This document shows, in pieces, positions 25,201 through 36,615 of a stretch of 64,000 bases of DNA. Position 1 is the first letter of the stretch. Every line of letters starts with the position of its first letter. The notes beneath the pieces are model-generated. The model was not told the DNA's origin. It made no database searches and was given only the letters and a program-made list of their open reading frames with translations. A program made the position numbers and the translations under genes. Origin of the DNA: Auanema rhodensis. Taxonomy: Eukaryota; Nematoda; Chromadorea; Rhabditida; Rhabditidae. Location of the stretch: positions 17,771,267 to 17,835,266 of the forward strand of contig OZ059898.1 of NCBI GenBank assembly GCA_964057225.1, given 5' to 3'.

Positions 25201-26220
25201 GCAGAAGCAAAATCTTAAAACAAACGAAGCAATAATCAAATCCAATATTACAAGAAACAATGAAATTCAATGCTTTTTAAAACGAAAAAATAATTCATGT
25301 TAGATTTAAATGAATTTGTTATAAGATGATGAAAAATCTCATAAAGAGTGAAAACCAGCTAGAGCAGTAAACACAGAAAATGTAGTAGCACAAATTTTAA
25401 AGCTAACAAAGCAATAATCAAATCCAATATTACAAGAAACAATGAAATTCAATGTTTTTTAAAACGAAAAAATAATTCATGTTAGATTTAAATGAATTTG
25501 TTGTAAGATGATGAAAAATCTCATAAAAAGTGAAAACCAGCTAGAGCACTGAAGCTATGCAGAAGCAAAATCTTGAAACAAACGAAGCAATAATCAAATC
25601 CAATATTACAAGAAACAATGAAATTCAATGCTTTTTAAAACGAAAAAATAATTCATGTTAGATTTAAATGAATTTGTTGTAAGATGATGAAAAATCTCAT
25701 AAAAAGTGAAAACCAGCTAGAGCAGTAAACACAGGACATGCAGAAGCAAAATCTTAAAACAAACGAAGCAATAATCAAATCCAATATTACAAGAAACAAT
25801 GAAATTCAATGCTTTTTAAAACGAAAAAATAATTCATGTTAGATTTAAATGAATTTGTTATAAGATGATGAAAAATCTCATAAAGAGTGAAAACCAGCTA
25901 GAGCAGTAAACACAGAAAATGTAGTAGCACAAATTTTAAAGCTAACAAAGCAATAATCAAATCCAATATTACAAGAAACAATGAAATTCAATGTTTTTTA
26001 AAACGAAAAAATAATTCATGTTAGATTTAAATGAATTTGTTGTAAGATGATGAAAAATCTCATAAAAAGTGAAAACCAGCTAGAGCACTGAAGCTATGCA
26101 GAAGCAAAATCTTGAAACAAACGAAGCAATAATCAAATCCAATATTACAAGAAACAATGAAATTCAATGCTTTTTAAAACGAAAAAATAATTCATGTTAG
26201 ATTTAAATGAATTTGTTGTA
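22213..26220 (-). repeat. Satellite family B array, right block (inverted)
   Basis: About 22.5 B monomers in reverse orientation. The motif GATGATGAAAAATCTCATA starts at 22262, 22438, 22620, 22802, 22978, 23159, 23340, 23522, 23703, 23879, 24060, 24242, 24423, 24605, 24781, 24962, 25144, 25325, 25507, 25683, 25864 and 26046, giving steps of 176, 181 and 182 bp as in the left block. The copy nearest the centre (22213-22390) is the most diverged, with AAATAGTTCATATTAG, TTGTTGCAAG, AAAAATGGAAAACC and GCTGGAGC. Several variants (the AATTCAATTGAATT monomer, AAAAATGGAAAACC, GTAAGCAC) also occur in the left block, so the two blocks share an ancestral variant pool, but their HOR order differs. Confidence 0.95.
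23340..25863 (-). repeat. Family B tetramer/pentamer HOR (720 and 902 bp)
   Basis: By the GATGATG landmark a four-monomer unit spans 23340-24059 (182+181+176+181). Five-monomer units span 24060-24961 and 24962-25863 (182+181+182+176+181, 902 bp each). The pentamer differs from the tetramer by a 182-bp monomer with TTGTTATAAGATG, CATAAAGAGTG and CACAGAAAATGTAG (near 24416, 25318 and 25858). Other diagnostic marks are CTTTTCAAAACGAAAAAAC and ACAATTAAATTC. The unit is not the hexamer of the left B block, so the two B blocks were homogenised separately. Confidence 0.87.
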
Positions 26221-26226
26221 ACATGT
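26216..26226. other. Right B/A satellite junction
   Basis: Reverse B ends at GAATTTGTTGTAA and family A plus begins at CATGTACACTCAACATTGC, with no linker. The break falls at a different phase of both monomers from the left junction: here A is cut just before the TGTACACTCAAC segment and B after the TTGTTGTAA segment. The two A/B boundaries therefore arose independently or one has been reworked. Confidence 0.93.
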
Positions 26227-26517
26227 ACACTCAACATTGCTTCCAAAAACATTTTGACAAAAATTTTTTCGAAAAATTTCAAAATAATTTCGCAAAAAGT
26301 AAATGTTTTTAAATTTCTTTTTTCAAGGCAAAGACGATGGACGATGTTATTCAACAAAAAAATTAATTCTTCAGGGTGAAAATCGAGGATATAAGTGTGA
26401 ACTTATATCAGTTGATATCTCGGTGCATTTTAAAGCTAGCGCAAATCTGATAACACAGATCGACGCAGCTTAAAAATCCGCATCGAATGCACTATACTAA
26501 ATTGAGAAACGCTTGAT

Positions 26518-27350
26518 ACAAAAATTAGTTATGATCGTTTGAAAAATGATGCATTAGTGTATGTTGAGTTCCCATGTACACTCAACATTGCTTCTAAAAA
26601 CATTTTGACAAAAATTTTCCCGAAAAATTTCAAAATAATTTAGCAGAAAGTAGATGTTTTTAGATTCCTTTTTTCAGGGCAAAGACGATGGACAATGTGA
26701 TTCAACGAAAAAATTAATTCTTCAGGGTGAAATACGAGGATATAAGTGTGAACTTATATCAGTTAATATCTCGGTGCATTTTTAAGCTAGCGCAAATCTA
26801 ATAACACAGATCGACGCAGCTTGTTAATACAAAAATGAGTTATGATCGTTTGAAAAATGATGCATTAGTGTATTTTGAGTTTCCATGTACACTCAACATT
26901 GCTTCCAAAAACATTTTGACAAAAATTTTTCCGAAAAATTTCAAAATAATTTCGCAAAAAGTAGATGTTTTTCGATTTTTTTTTCAAGGCAAAGACGATG
27001 GACAATGTTATTCAACGAAAAATTTAATTCTTCAGGGTGAAAATCGAGGATATAAGTGTGAACTTATATCAGTTGATATCTCGGTGCATTTTTAAGCTAG
27101 CGCAAATCTGATAACACAGATCGACGCAGCTTAAAAATCTGCATCGAATGCACTATACTACATTGAGAAACGCTTAATACAAAAATTAGTTATGATCGTT
27201 TGGAAAATGATGCATTAGTGTATGTTGAGTTTCCATGTACACTCAGCATTGCTTCCAAAAACATTTTGACAAAAATTTTTTCGAAAAATTTCAAAATAAT
27301 TTCGCAAAAAGTAGATGTTTTTAGATTTCTTTTTTCAAGGCAAAGACGAT
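26518..27350 (+). repeat. A block with a 40-bp deletion, duplicated at 29281-30113
   Basis: Both segments carry GAGTTCCCATG, TTTTTTCAGGGC and ACAATGTGATTC, and then a monomer in which 40 bp are missing between GCAGCTT and AATACAAAAATG, leaving GTT (about 26823 and 29586). The following monomer has CACTCAGCATTGC in both. The offset is 2763 bp, about eight monomers less the deletion. Similarity fades on both sides, so this is an ordinary block duplication inside the array. Confidence 0.87.
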
Positions 27351-30310
27351 GAACGATGTTATTCAACAAAAAAATTAATTCTTCAGGGTGAAAATCGAGG
27401 ATATAAGTGTGAACTTATATCAGTTGATATCTCGGTGCATTTTTAAGCTAGCGCAAATCTGATAACACAGATCGACGCAGCTTAAAAATCCGCATCGAAT
27501 ACACTATACTACATTGAGAAACGCTTGATACAAAAATTAGTTATGATCGTTTGAAAAATGATGCATTAGTGTATGTTGAGTTTCCATGTACACTCAACAT
27601 TGCTTCCAAAAACATTTTGACAAAAATTTTTCCGAAAAATTTCAAAATAATTTAGCAAAAAGTAGATGTTTTTAGATTTCTTTTTTCGAGGCAAAGACGA
27701 TGGACGATGTTATTCAACAAAAAAATTAATTCTTCAGGGTGAAAATCGAGGATATAAGTGTGAACTTATATCAGTTGATATCTCGGTGCATTTTTAAGCT
27801 AGCGCAAATCTGATAACACAGATCGACGCAGCTTAAAAATCCGCATCGAATACACTATACTACATTGAGAAACGCTTGATACAAAAATTAGTTATGATCG
27901 TTTGAAAAATGATGCATTAGTGTATGTTGAGTTTCCATGTACACTCAACATTGCTTCCAAAAACATTTTGACAAAAATTTTTCCGAAAAATTTCAAAATA
28001 ATTTAGCAAAAAGTAGATGTTTTTAGATTTCTTTTTTCGAGGCAAAGACGATGGACGATGTTATTCAACAAAAAAATTAATTCTTCAGGGTGAAAATCGA
28101 GGATATAAGTGTGAACTTATATCAGTTGATATCTCGGTGCATTTTTAAGCTAGCGCAAATCTGATAACACAGATCGACGCAGCTTAAAAATCCGCATCGA
28201 ATGCACTATACTACATTGAGAAACGCTTGATACAAAAATTAGTTATGATCGTTTGAAAATGATGCATTAGTGTATTTTGAGTTTCCATGTACACTCAACA
28301 TTGCTTCCAAAACATTTTGACAAAAATTTTTTCGAAAAATTTCAAAATAATTTAGTAAAAAGTAGCTGTTTTTAGATTCCTTTTTTCAAGGCAAAAACGA
28401 TGGACAATGTTATTCAACAAAAAAATTAATTCTTCAGGGTGAAAATCGAGGATATAAGTGTGAACTTATATCAGTTGATATCTCGGTGCATTTCAAAGCT
28501 AGCGCAAATCTGATAACACAGATCGACGCAGCTTAAAAATCCGCATCGAATACACTATACTATATTGAGAAACGCTTGATACAAAAATTAGTTATGATCG
28601 TTTGAAAAATGATGCATTAGTGTATGTTGAGTTTCCATGTACACTCAACATTGCTTCCAAAAACATTTTGACAAAAATTTTTCCGAAAAATTTCAAAATA
28701 ATTTAGCAAAAAGTAGATGTTTTTAGATTTCTTTTTTCAAGGCAAAGACGATGGACGATGTTATTCAACAAAAAAATTAATTCTTCAGGGTGAAAATCGA
28801 GGATATAAGTGTGAACTTATATCAGTTGATATCTCGGTGCATTTTTAAGCTAGCGCAAATCTGATAACACAGATCGACGCAGCTTAAAAATCCGCATCGA
28901 ATGCACTATACTAAATTGAGAAACGCTTGATACAAAAATTAGTTATGATCGTTTGAAAATGATGCATTAGTGTATTTTGAGTTTAAATGTACACTCAACA
29001 TTGCTTCCAAAACATTTTGACAAAAATTTTTTCGAAAAATTTCAAAATAATTTAGCAAAAAGTAGCTGTTTTTAGATTCCTTTTTTCAAGGCAAAAACGA
29101 TGGACAATGTTATTCAACAAAAAAATTAATTCTTCAGGGTGAAAATCGAGGATATAAGTGTGAACTTATATCAGTTGATATCTCGGTGCATTTTAAAGCT
29201 AGCGCAAATCTGATAACACAGATCGACGCAGCTTAAAAATCCGCATCAAATGCACTATACTACTTTGAAAAACGCTTAATACAAAAATTAGTTATGATCG
29301 TTTGAAAAATGATGCATTAGTGTATGTTGAGTTCCCATGTACACTCAACATTGCTTCTAAAAACATTTTGACAAAAATTTTCCCGAAAAATTTCAAAATA
29401 ATTTAGCAGAAAGTAGATGTTTTTAGATTCCTTTTTTCAGGGCAAAGACGATGGACAATGTGATTCAACGAAAAAATTAATTCTTCAGGGTGAAATACGA
29501 GGATATAAGTGTGAACTTATATCAGTTAATATCTCGGTGCATTTTTAAGCTAGCGCAAATCTAATAACACAGATCGACGCAGCTTGTTAATACAAAAATG
29601 AGTTATGATCGTTTGAAAAATGATGCATTAGTGTATTTTGAGTTTCCATGTACACTCAACATTGCTTCCAAAAACATTTTGACAAAAATTTTTCCGAAAA
29701 ATTTCAAAATAATTTCGCAAAAAGTAGATGTTTTTCGATTTTTTTTTCAAGGCAAAGACGATGGACAATGTTATTCAACGAAAAATTTAATTCTTCAGGG
29801 TGAAAATCGAGGATATAAGTGTGAACTTATATCAGTTGATATCTCGGTGCATTTTTAAGCTAGCGCAAATCTGATAACACAGATCGACGCAGCTTAAAAA
29901 TCTGCATCGAATGCACTATACTACATTGAGAAACGCTTAATACAAAAATTAGTTATGATCGTTTGGAAAATGATGCATTAGTGTATGTTGAGTTTCCATG
30001 TACACTCAGCATTGCTTCCAAAAACATTTTGACAAAAATTTTTTCGAAAAATTTCAAAATAATTTCGCAAAAAGTAGATGTTTTTAGATTTCTTTTTTCA
30101 AGGCAAAGACGATGGACGATGTTTTTCAACAAAAAAATTAATTCTTCAGGGTGAAAATCGAGGATATAAGTGTGAACTTATATCAGTTGATATCTCGGTG
30201 CATTTTTAAGCTAGCGCAAATCTGATAACACAGATCGACGCAGCTTAAAAATCCGCATCGAATGCACTATACTACATCGAGAAACGCTTGATACAAAAAT
30301 TAGTTATGAT

Positions 30311-33300
30311 CGTTTGAAAATGATGCATTAGTGTATTTTGAGTTTCCATGTACACTCAACATTGCTTCCAAAACATTTTGACAAAAATTTTTTCGAAAAA
30401 TTTCAAGATAATTTAGCGAAAAGTAGCTGTTTTTAGATTCCTTTTTTCAAGGCAAAAACGATGGACAATGTTATTCAACAAAAAAATTATATCTTCAGGG
30501 TGAAAATCGAGGATATAAGTGTGAACTTATATCAGTTGATATCTCGGTGCATTTTTAAGCTACCGCAAATCTGATAACACAGATCGACGCAGCTTAAAAA
30601 TCCGCATCGAATACACTATACTACATTGAGAAACGCTTGATACAAAAATTAGTTATGATCGTTTGAAAAATGATGCATTAGTGTATGTTGAGTTTCCATG
30701 TACACTCAACATTGCTTCCAAAAACATTTTGACAAAAATTTTTCCGAAAATTTTCAAAATAATTTAGCAAAAAGTAGATGTTTTTAGATTTCTTTTTTCG
30801 AGGCAAAGACGATGGACGATGTTATTCAACAAAAAAATTAATTCTTCAGGGTGAAAATCGAGGATATAAGTGTGAACTTATATCAGTTGATATCTCGGTG
30901 CATTTTTAAGCTAGCGCAAATCTGATAACACAGATCGACGCAGCTTAAAAATCCGCATCGAATGCACTATACTACATTGAGAAACGCTTGATACAAAAAT
31001 TAGTTATGATCGTTTGAAAATGATGCATTAGTGTATTTTGAGTTTCCATGTACACTCAACATTGCTTCCAAAACATTTTGACAAAAATTTTTTCGAAAAA
31101 TTTCAAAATAATTTAGTAAAAAGTAGCTGTTTTTAGATTCCTTTTTTCAAGGCAAAAACGATGGACAATGTTATTCAACAAAAAAATTAATTCTTCAGGG
31201 TGAAAATCGAGGATATAAGTGTGAACTTATATCAGTTGATATCTCGGTGCATTTCAAAGCTAGCGCAAATCTGATAACACAGATCGACGCAGCTTAAAAA
31301 TCCGCATCGAATACACTATACTACATTGAGAAACGCTTGATACAAAAATTAGTTATGATCGTTTGAAAAATGATGCATTAGTGTATGTTGAGTTTCCATG
31401 TACACTCAACATTGCTTCCAAAAACATTTTGACAAAAATTTTTTCGAAAAATTTCAAAATAATTTAGCGAAAAGTAGATGTTTTTAGATTTCTTTTTTCA
31501 AGGCAAAGACGATGGACGATGTTATTCAACAAAAAAATTAATTCTTCAGGGTGAAAATCGAGGATATAAGTGTGAACTTATATCAGTTGATATCTCGGTG
31601 CATTTTTAAGCTAGCGCAAATCTGATAACACAGATCGACGCAGCTTAAAAATCCGCATCGAATGCACTATACTACATTGAGAAACGCTTGATACAAAAAT
31701 TAGTTATGATCGTTTGAAAATGATGCATTAGTGTATGTTGAGTTTCCATGTACACTCAACATTGCTTCCAAAAACATTTTGACAAAAATTTTTCCGAAAA
31801 TTTTCAAAATAATTTAGCAAAAAGTAGATGTTTTTAGATTTCTTTTTTCGAGGCAAAGACGATGGACGATGTTATTCAACAAAAAAATTAATTCTTCAGG
31901 GTGAAAATCGAGGATATAAGTGTGAACTTATATCAGTTGATATCTCGGTGCATTTTTAAGCTAGCGCAAATCTGATAACACAGATCGACGCAGCTTAAAA
32001 ATCCGCATCGAATGCACTATACTACATTGAGAAACGCTTGATACAAAAATTAGTTATGATCGTTTGAAAATGATGCATTAGTGTATTTTGAGTTTCCATG
32101 TACACTCAACATTGCTTCCAAAACATTTTGACAAAAATTTTTTCGAAAAATTTCAAAATAATTTAGTAAAAAGTAGCTGTTTTTAGATTCCTTTTTTCAA
32201 GGCAAAAACGATGGACAATGTTATTCAACAAAAAAATTAATTCTTCAGGGTGAAAATCGAGGATATAAGTGTGAACTTATATCAGTTGATATCTCGGTGC
32301 ATTTCAAAGCTAGCGCAAATCTGATAACACAGATCGACGCAGCTTAAAAATCCGCATCGAATACACTATACTACATTGAGAAACGCTTGATACAAAAATT
32401 AGTTATGATCGTTTGAAAAATGATGCATTAGTGTATGTTGAGTTTCCATGTACACTCAACATTGCTTCCAAAAACATTTTGACAAAAATTTTTCCGAAAA
32501 ATTTCAAAATAATTTAGCAAAAAGTAGATGTTTTTAGATTTCTTTTTTCAAGGCAAAGACGATGGACGATGTTATTCAACAAAAAAATTAATTCTTCAGG
32601 GTGAAAATCGAGGATATAAGTGTAAACTTATATCAGTTGATATCTCGGTGCATTTTTAAGCTAGCGCAAATCTGATAACACAGATCGACGCAGCTTAAAA
32701 ATCCGCATCGAATGCACTATACTACATTGAGAAACGCTTGATACAAAAATTAGTTATGATCGTTTGAAAATGATGCATTAGTGTATTTTGAGTTTCCATG
32801 TACACTCAATATTGCTTCCAAAACATTTTGACAAAAATTTTTTCGAAAAATTTCAAAATAATTTAGCAAAAAGTAAATGTTTTTAGATTCCTTTTTTCAA
32901 GGCAAAAACGATGGACAATGTTATTCAACAAAAAAATTATATCTTCAGGGTGAAAATCGAGGATATAAGTGTGAACTTATATCAGTTGATATCTAGGTGC
33001 ATTTTTAAGCTACCGCAAATGTGATAACACAGATCGACGCAGCTTAAAAATTCGCATCGAATACACTATACTACATTGAGAAACGCTTGATACAAAAATT
33101 AGTTATGATCGTTTGAAAAATGATGCATTAGTGTATGTTGAGTTTCCATGTACACTCAGCATTGCTTCCAAAAACATTTTGACAAAAATTTTTTCGAAAA
33201 ATTTCAAAATAATTTCGCAAAAAGTAGATGTTTTTAGATTTCTTTTTTCAAGGCAAAGACGATGGACGATGTTATTCAACAAAAAAATTAATTCTTCAGG

Positions 33301-36250
33301 GTGAAAATCGAGGATATAAGTGTGAACTTATATCAGTTGATATCTCGGTGCATTTTTAAGCTAGCGCAAATCTGATAACACAGATCGACGCAGCTTAAAA
33401 ATCCGCATCGAATGCACTATACTACATCGAGAAACGCTTGATACAAAAATTAGTTATGATCGTTTGAAAATGATGCATTAGTGTATTTTGAGTTTCCATG
33501 TACACTCAACATTGCTTCCAAAACATTTTGACAAAAATTTTTTCGAAAAATTTCAAAATAATTTAGCGAAAAGTAGCTGTTTTTAGATTCCTTTTTTCAA
33601 GGCAAAAACGATGGACAATGTTATTCAACAAAAAAATTATATCTTCAGGGTGAAAATCGAGGATATAAGTGTGAACTTATATCAGTTGATATCTCGGTGC
33701 ATTTTTAAGCTACCGCAAATCTGATAACACAGATCGACGCAGCTTAAAAATCCGCATCGAATACACTATACTACATTGAGAAACGCTTGATACAAAAATT
33801 AGTTATGATCGTTTGAAAAATGATGCATTAGTGTATGTTGAGTTTCCATGTACACTCAACATTGCTTCCAAAAACATTTTGACAAAAATTTTTCCGAAAA
33901 ATTTCAAAATAATTTAGCAAAAAGTAGATGTTTTTAGATTTCTTTTTTCGAGGCAAAGACGATGGACGATGTTATTCAACAAAAAAATTAATTCTTCAGG
34001 GTGAAAATCGAGGATATAAGTGTGAACTTATATCAGTTGATATCTCGGTGCATTTTTAAGCTAGCGCAAATCTGATAACACAGATCGACGCAGCTTAAAA
34101 ATCCGCATCGAATGCACTATACTACATTGAGAAACGCTTGATACAAAAATTAGTTATGATCGTTTGAAAATGATGCATTAGTGTATTTTGAGTTTCCATG
34201 TACACTCAACATTGCTTCCAAAACATTTTGACAAAAATTTTTTCGAAAAATTTCAAAATAATTTAGTAAAAAGTAGCTGTTTTTAGATTCCTTTTTTCAA
34301 GGCAAAAACGATGGACAATGTTATTCAACAAAAAAATTAATTCTTCAGGGTGAAAATCGAGGATATAAGTGTGAACTTATATCAGTTGATATCTCGGTGC
34401 ATTTCAAAGCTAGCGCAAATCTGATAACACAGATCGACGCAGCTTAAAAATCCGCATCGAATACACTATACTACATTGAGAAACGCTTGATACAAAAATT
34501 AGTTATGATCGTTTGAAAAATGATGCATTAGTGTATGTTGAGTTTCCATGTACACTCAACATTGCTTCCAAAAACATTTTGACAAAAATTTTTCCGAAAA
34601 ATTTCAAAATAATTTAGCAAAAAGTAGATGTTTTTAGATTTCTTTTTTCAAGGCAAAGACGATGGACGATGTTATTCAACAAAAAAATTAATTCTTCAGG
34701 GTGAAAATCGAGGATATAAGTGTGAACTTATATCAGTTGATATCTCGGTGCATTTTTAAGCTAGCGCAAATCTGATAACACAGATCGACGCAGCTTAAAA
34801 ATCCGCATCGAATGCACTATACTACATTGAGAAACGCTTGATACAAAAATTAGTTATGATCGTTTGAAAATGATGCATTAGTGTATTTTGAGTTTCCATG
34901 TACACTCAATATTGCTTCCAAAACATTTTGACAAAAATTTTTTCGAAAAATTTCAAAATAATTTCGCAAAAAGTAAATGTTTTTAGATTCCTTTTTTCAA
35001 GGCAAAAACGATGGACAATGTTATTCAACAAAAAAATTATATCTTCAGGGTGAAAATCGAGGATATAAGTGTGAACTTATATCAGTTGATATCTCGGTGC
35101 ATTTTTAAGCTACCGCAAATGTGATAACACAGATCGACGCAGCTTAAAAATCCGCATCGAATACACTATACTACATTGAGAAACGCTTGATACAAAAATT
35201 AGTTATGATCGTTTGAAAAATGATGCATTAGTGTATGTTGAGTTTCCATGTACACTCAACATTGCTTCCAAAAACATTTTGACAAAAATTTTTCCGAAAA
35301 ATTTCAAAATAATTTAGCAAAAAGTAGATGTTTTTAGATTTCTTTTTTCAAGGCAAAGACGATGGACGATGTTATTCAACAAAAAAATTAATTCTTCAGG
35401 GTGAAAATCGAGGATATAAGTGTGAACTTATATCAGTTGATATCTCGGTGCATTTCAAAGCTAGCGCAAATCTGATAACACAGATCGACGCAGCTTAAAA
35501 ATCCGCATCGAATACACTATACTACATTGAGAAACGCTTGATACAAAAATTAGTTATGATCGTTTGAAAAATGATGCATTAGTGTATGTTGAGTTTCCAT
35601 GTACACTCAACATTGCTTCCAAAAACATTTTGACAAAAATTTTTCCGAAAAATTTCAAAATAATTTAGCAAAAAGTAGATGTTTTTAGATTTCTTTTTTC
35701 AAGGCAAAGACGATGGACGATGTTATTCAACAAAAAAATTAATTCTTCAGGGTGAAAATCGAGGATATAAGTGTGAACTTATATCAGTTGATATCTCGGT
35801 GCATTTAAAAGCTAGCGCAAATCTGATAACACAGATCGACGCAGCTTAAAAATCCGCATCGAATGCACTATACTACATTGAGAAACGCTTGATACAAAAA
35901 TTAGTTATGATCGTTTGAAAATGATGCATTAGTGTATTTTGAGTTTCCATGTACACTCAACATTGCTTCCAAAACATTTTGACAAAAATTTTTTCGAAAA
36001 ATTTCAAAATAATTTAGTAAAAAGTAGCTGTTTTTAGATTCCTTTTCTCAAGGCAAAAACGATGGACAATGTTATTCAACAAAAAAATTAATTCTTCAGG
36101 GTGAAAATCGAGGATATAAGTGTGAACTTATATCAGTTGATATCTCGGTGCATTTCAAAGCTAGCGCAAATCTGATAACACAGATCGACGCAGCTTAAAA
36201 ATCCGCATCGAATGCACTATACTACTTTGAGAAACGCTTAATACAAAAAT
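30311..36250 (+). repeat. Family A dimeric HOR, about 700 bp
   Basis: Two monomer types alternate. One has GTTTGAAAATGATGC (one A fewer), CTTCCAAAACATTTTG, AGTAGCTGTTTTTAG and CAAAAACGATGG. The other has GTTTGAAAAATGATGC, GTATGTTGAG and ACGATGGACGATG. The first type recurs at 30311, 31011, 32061, 32761, 33461, 34161, 34861 and 35911, giving steps of 700 bp with 1050 bp where an extra second-type monomer is present. The first type corresponds to the AACAGCTAC monomer of the left arm trimer, linking the two arms. Confidence 0.88.
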
Positions 36251-36615
36251 TAGTTATGATCGTTTGAAAAATGATGCATTAGTGTATGTTGAGTTCCCAT
36301 GTACACTCAACATTGCTTCTAAAAACATTTTGACAAAAATTTTCCCGAAAAATTTCAAAATAATTTAGCAAAAAGTAGATGTTTTTAGATTCCTTTTTTC
36401 AAGGCAAAGACGATGGACAATGTGATTCAACCAAAAAAATTAATTCTTCAGGGTGAAATACGAGGATATAAGTGTGAACTTATATCAGTTAATATCTCGG
36501 TGCATTTTTAAGCTAGCGCAAATCTAATAACACAGATCGACGCAGATTAAAAATCCGCATCGAATGCACTATACTACATTGAGAAACGCTTAATACAAAA
36601 ATTAGTTATGATCGT

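Noticed and set aside
14142-26220. Foldback transposon or Helitron carrying internal tandem repeats
   Set aside because: No terminal inverted repeat ends, target-site duplication, CTRR hairpin end or transposase remnant at the boundaries. The inverted halves are satellites, and the junctions are direct satellite-to-satellite joins.
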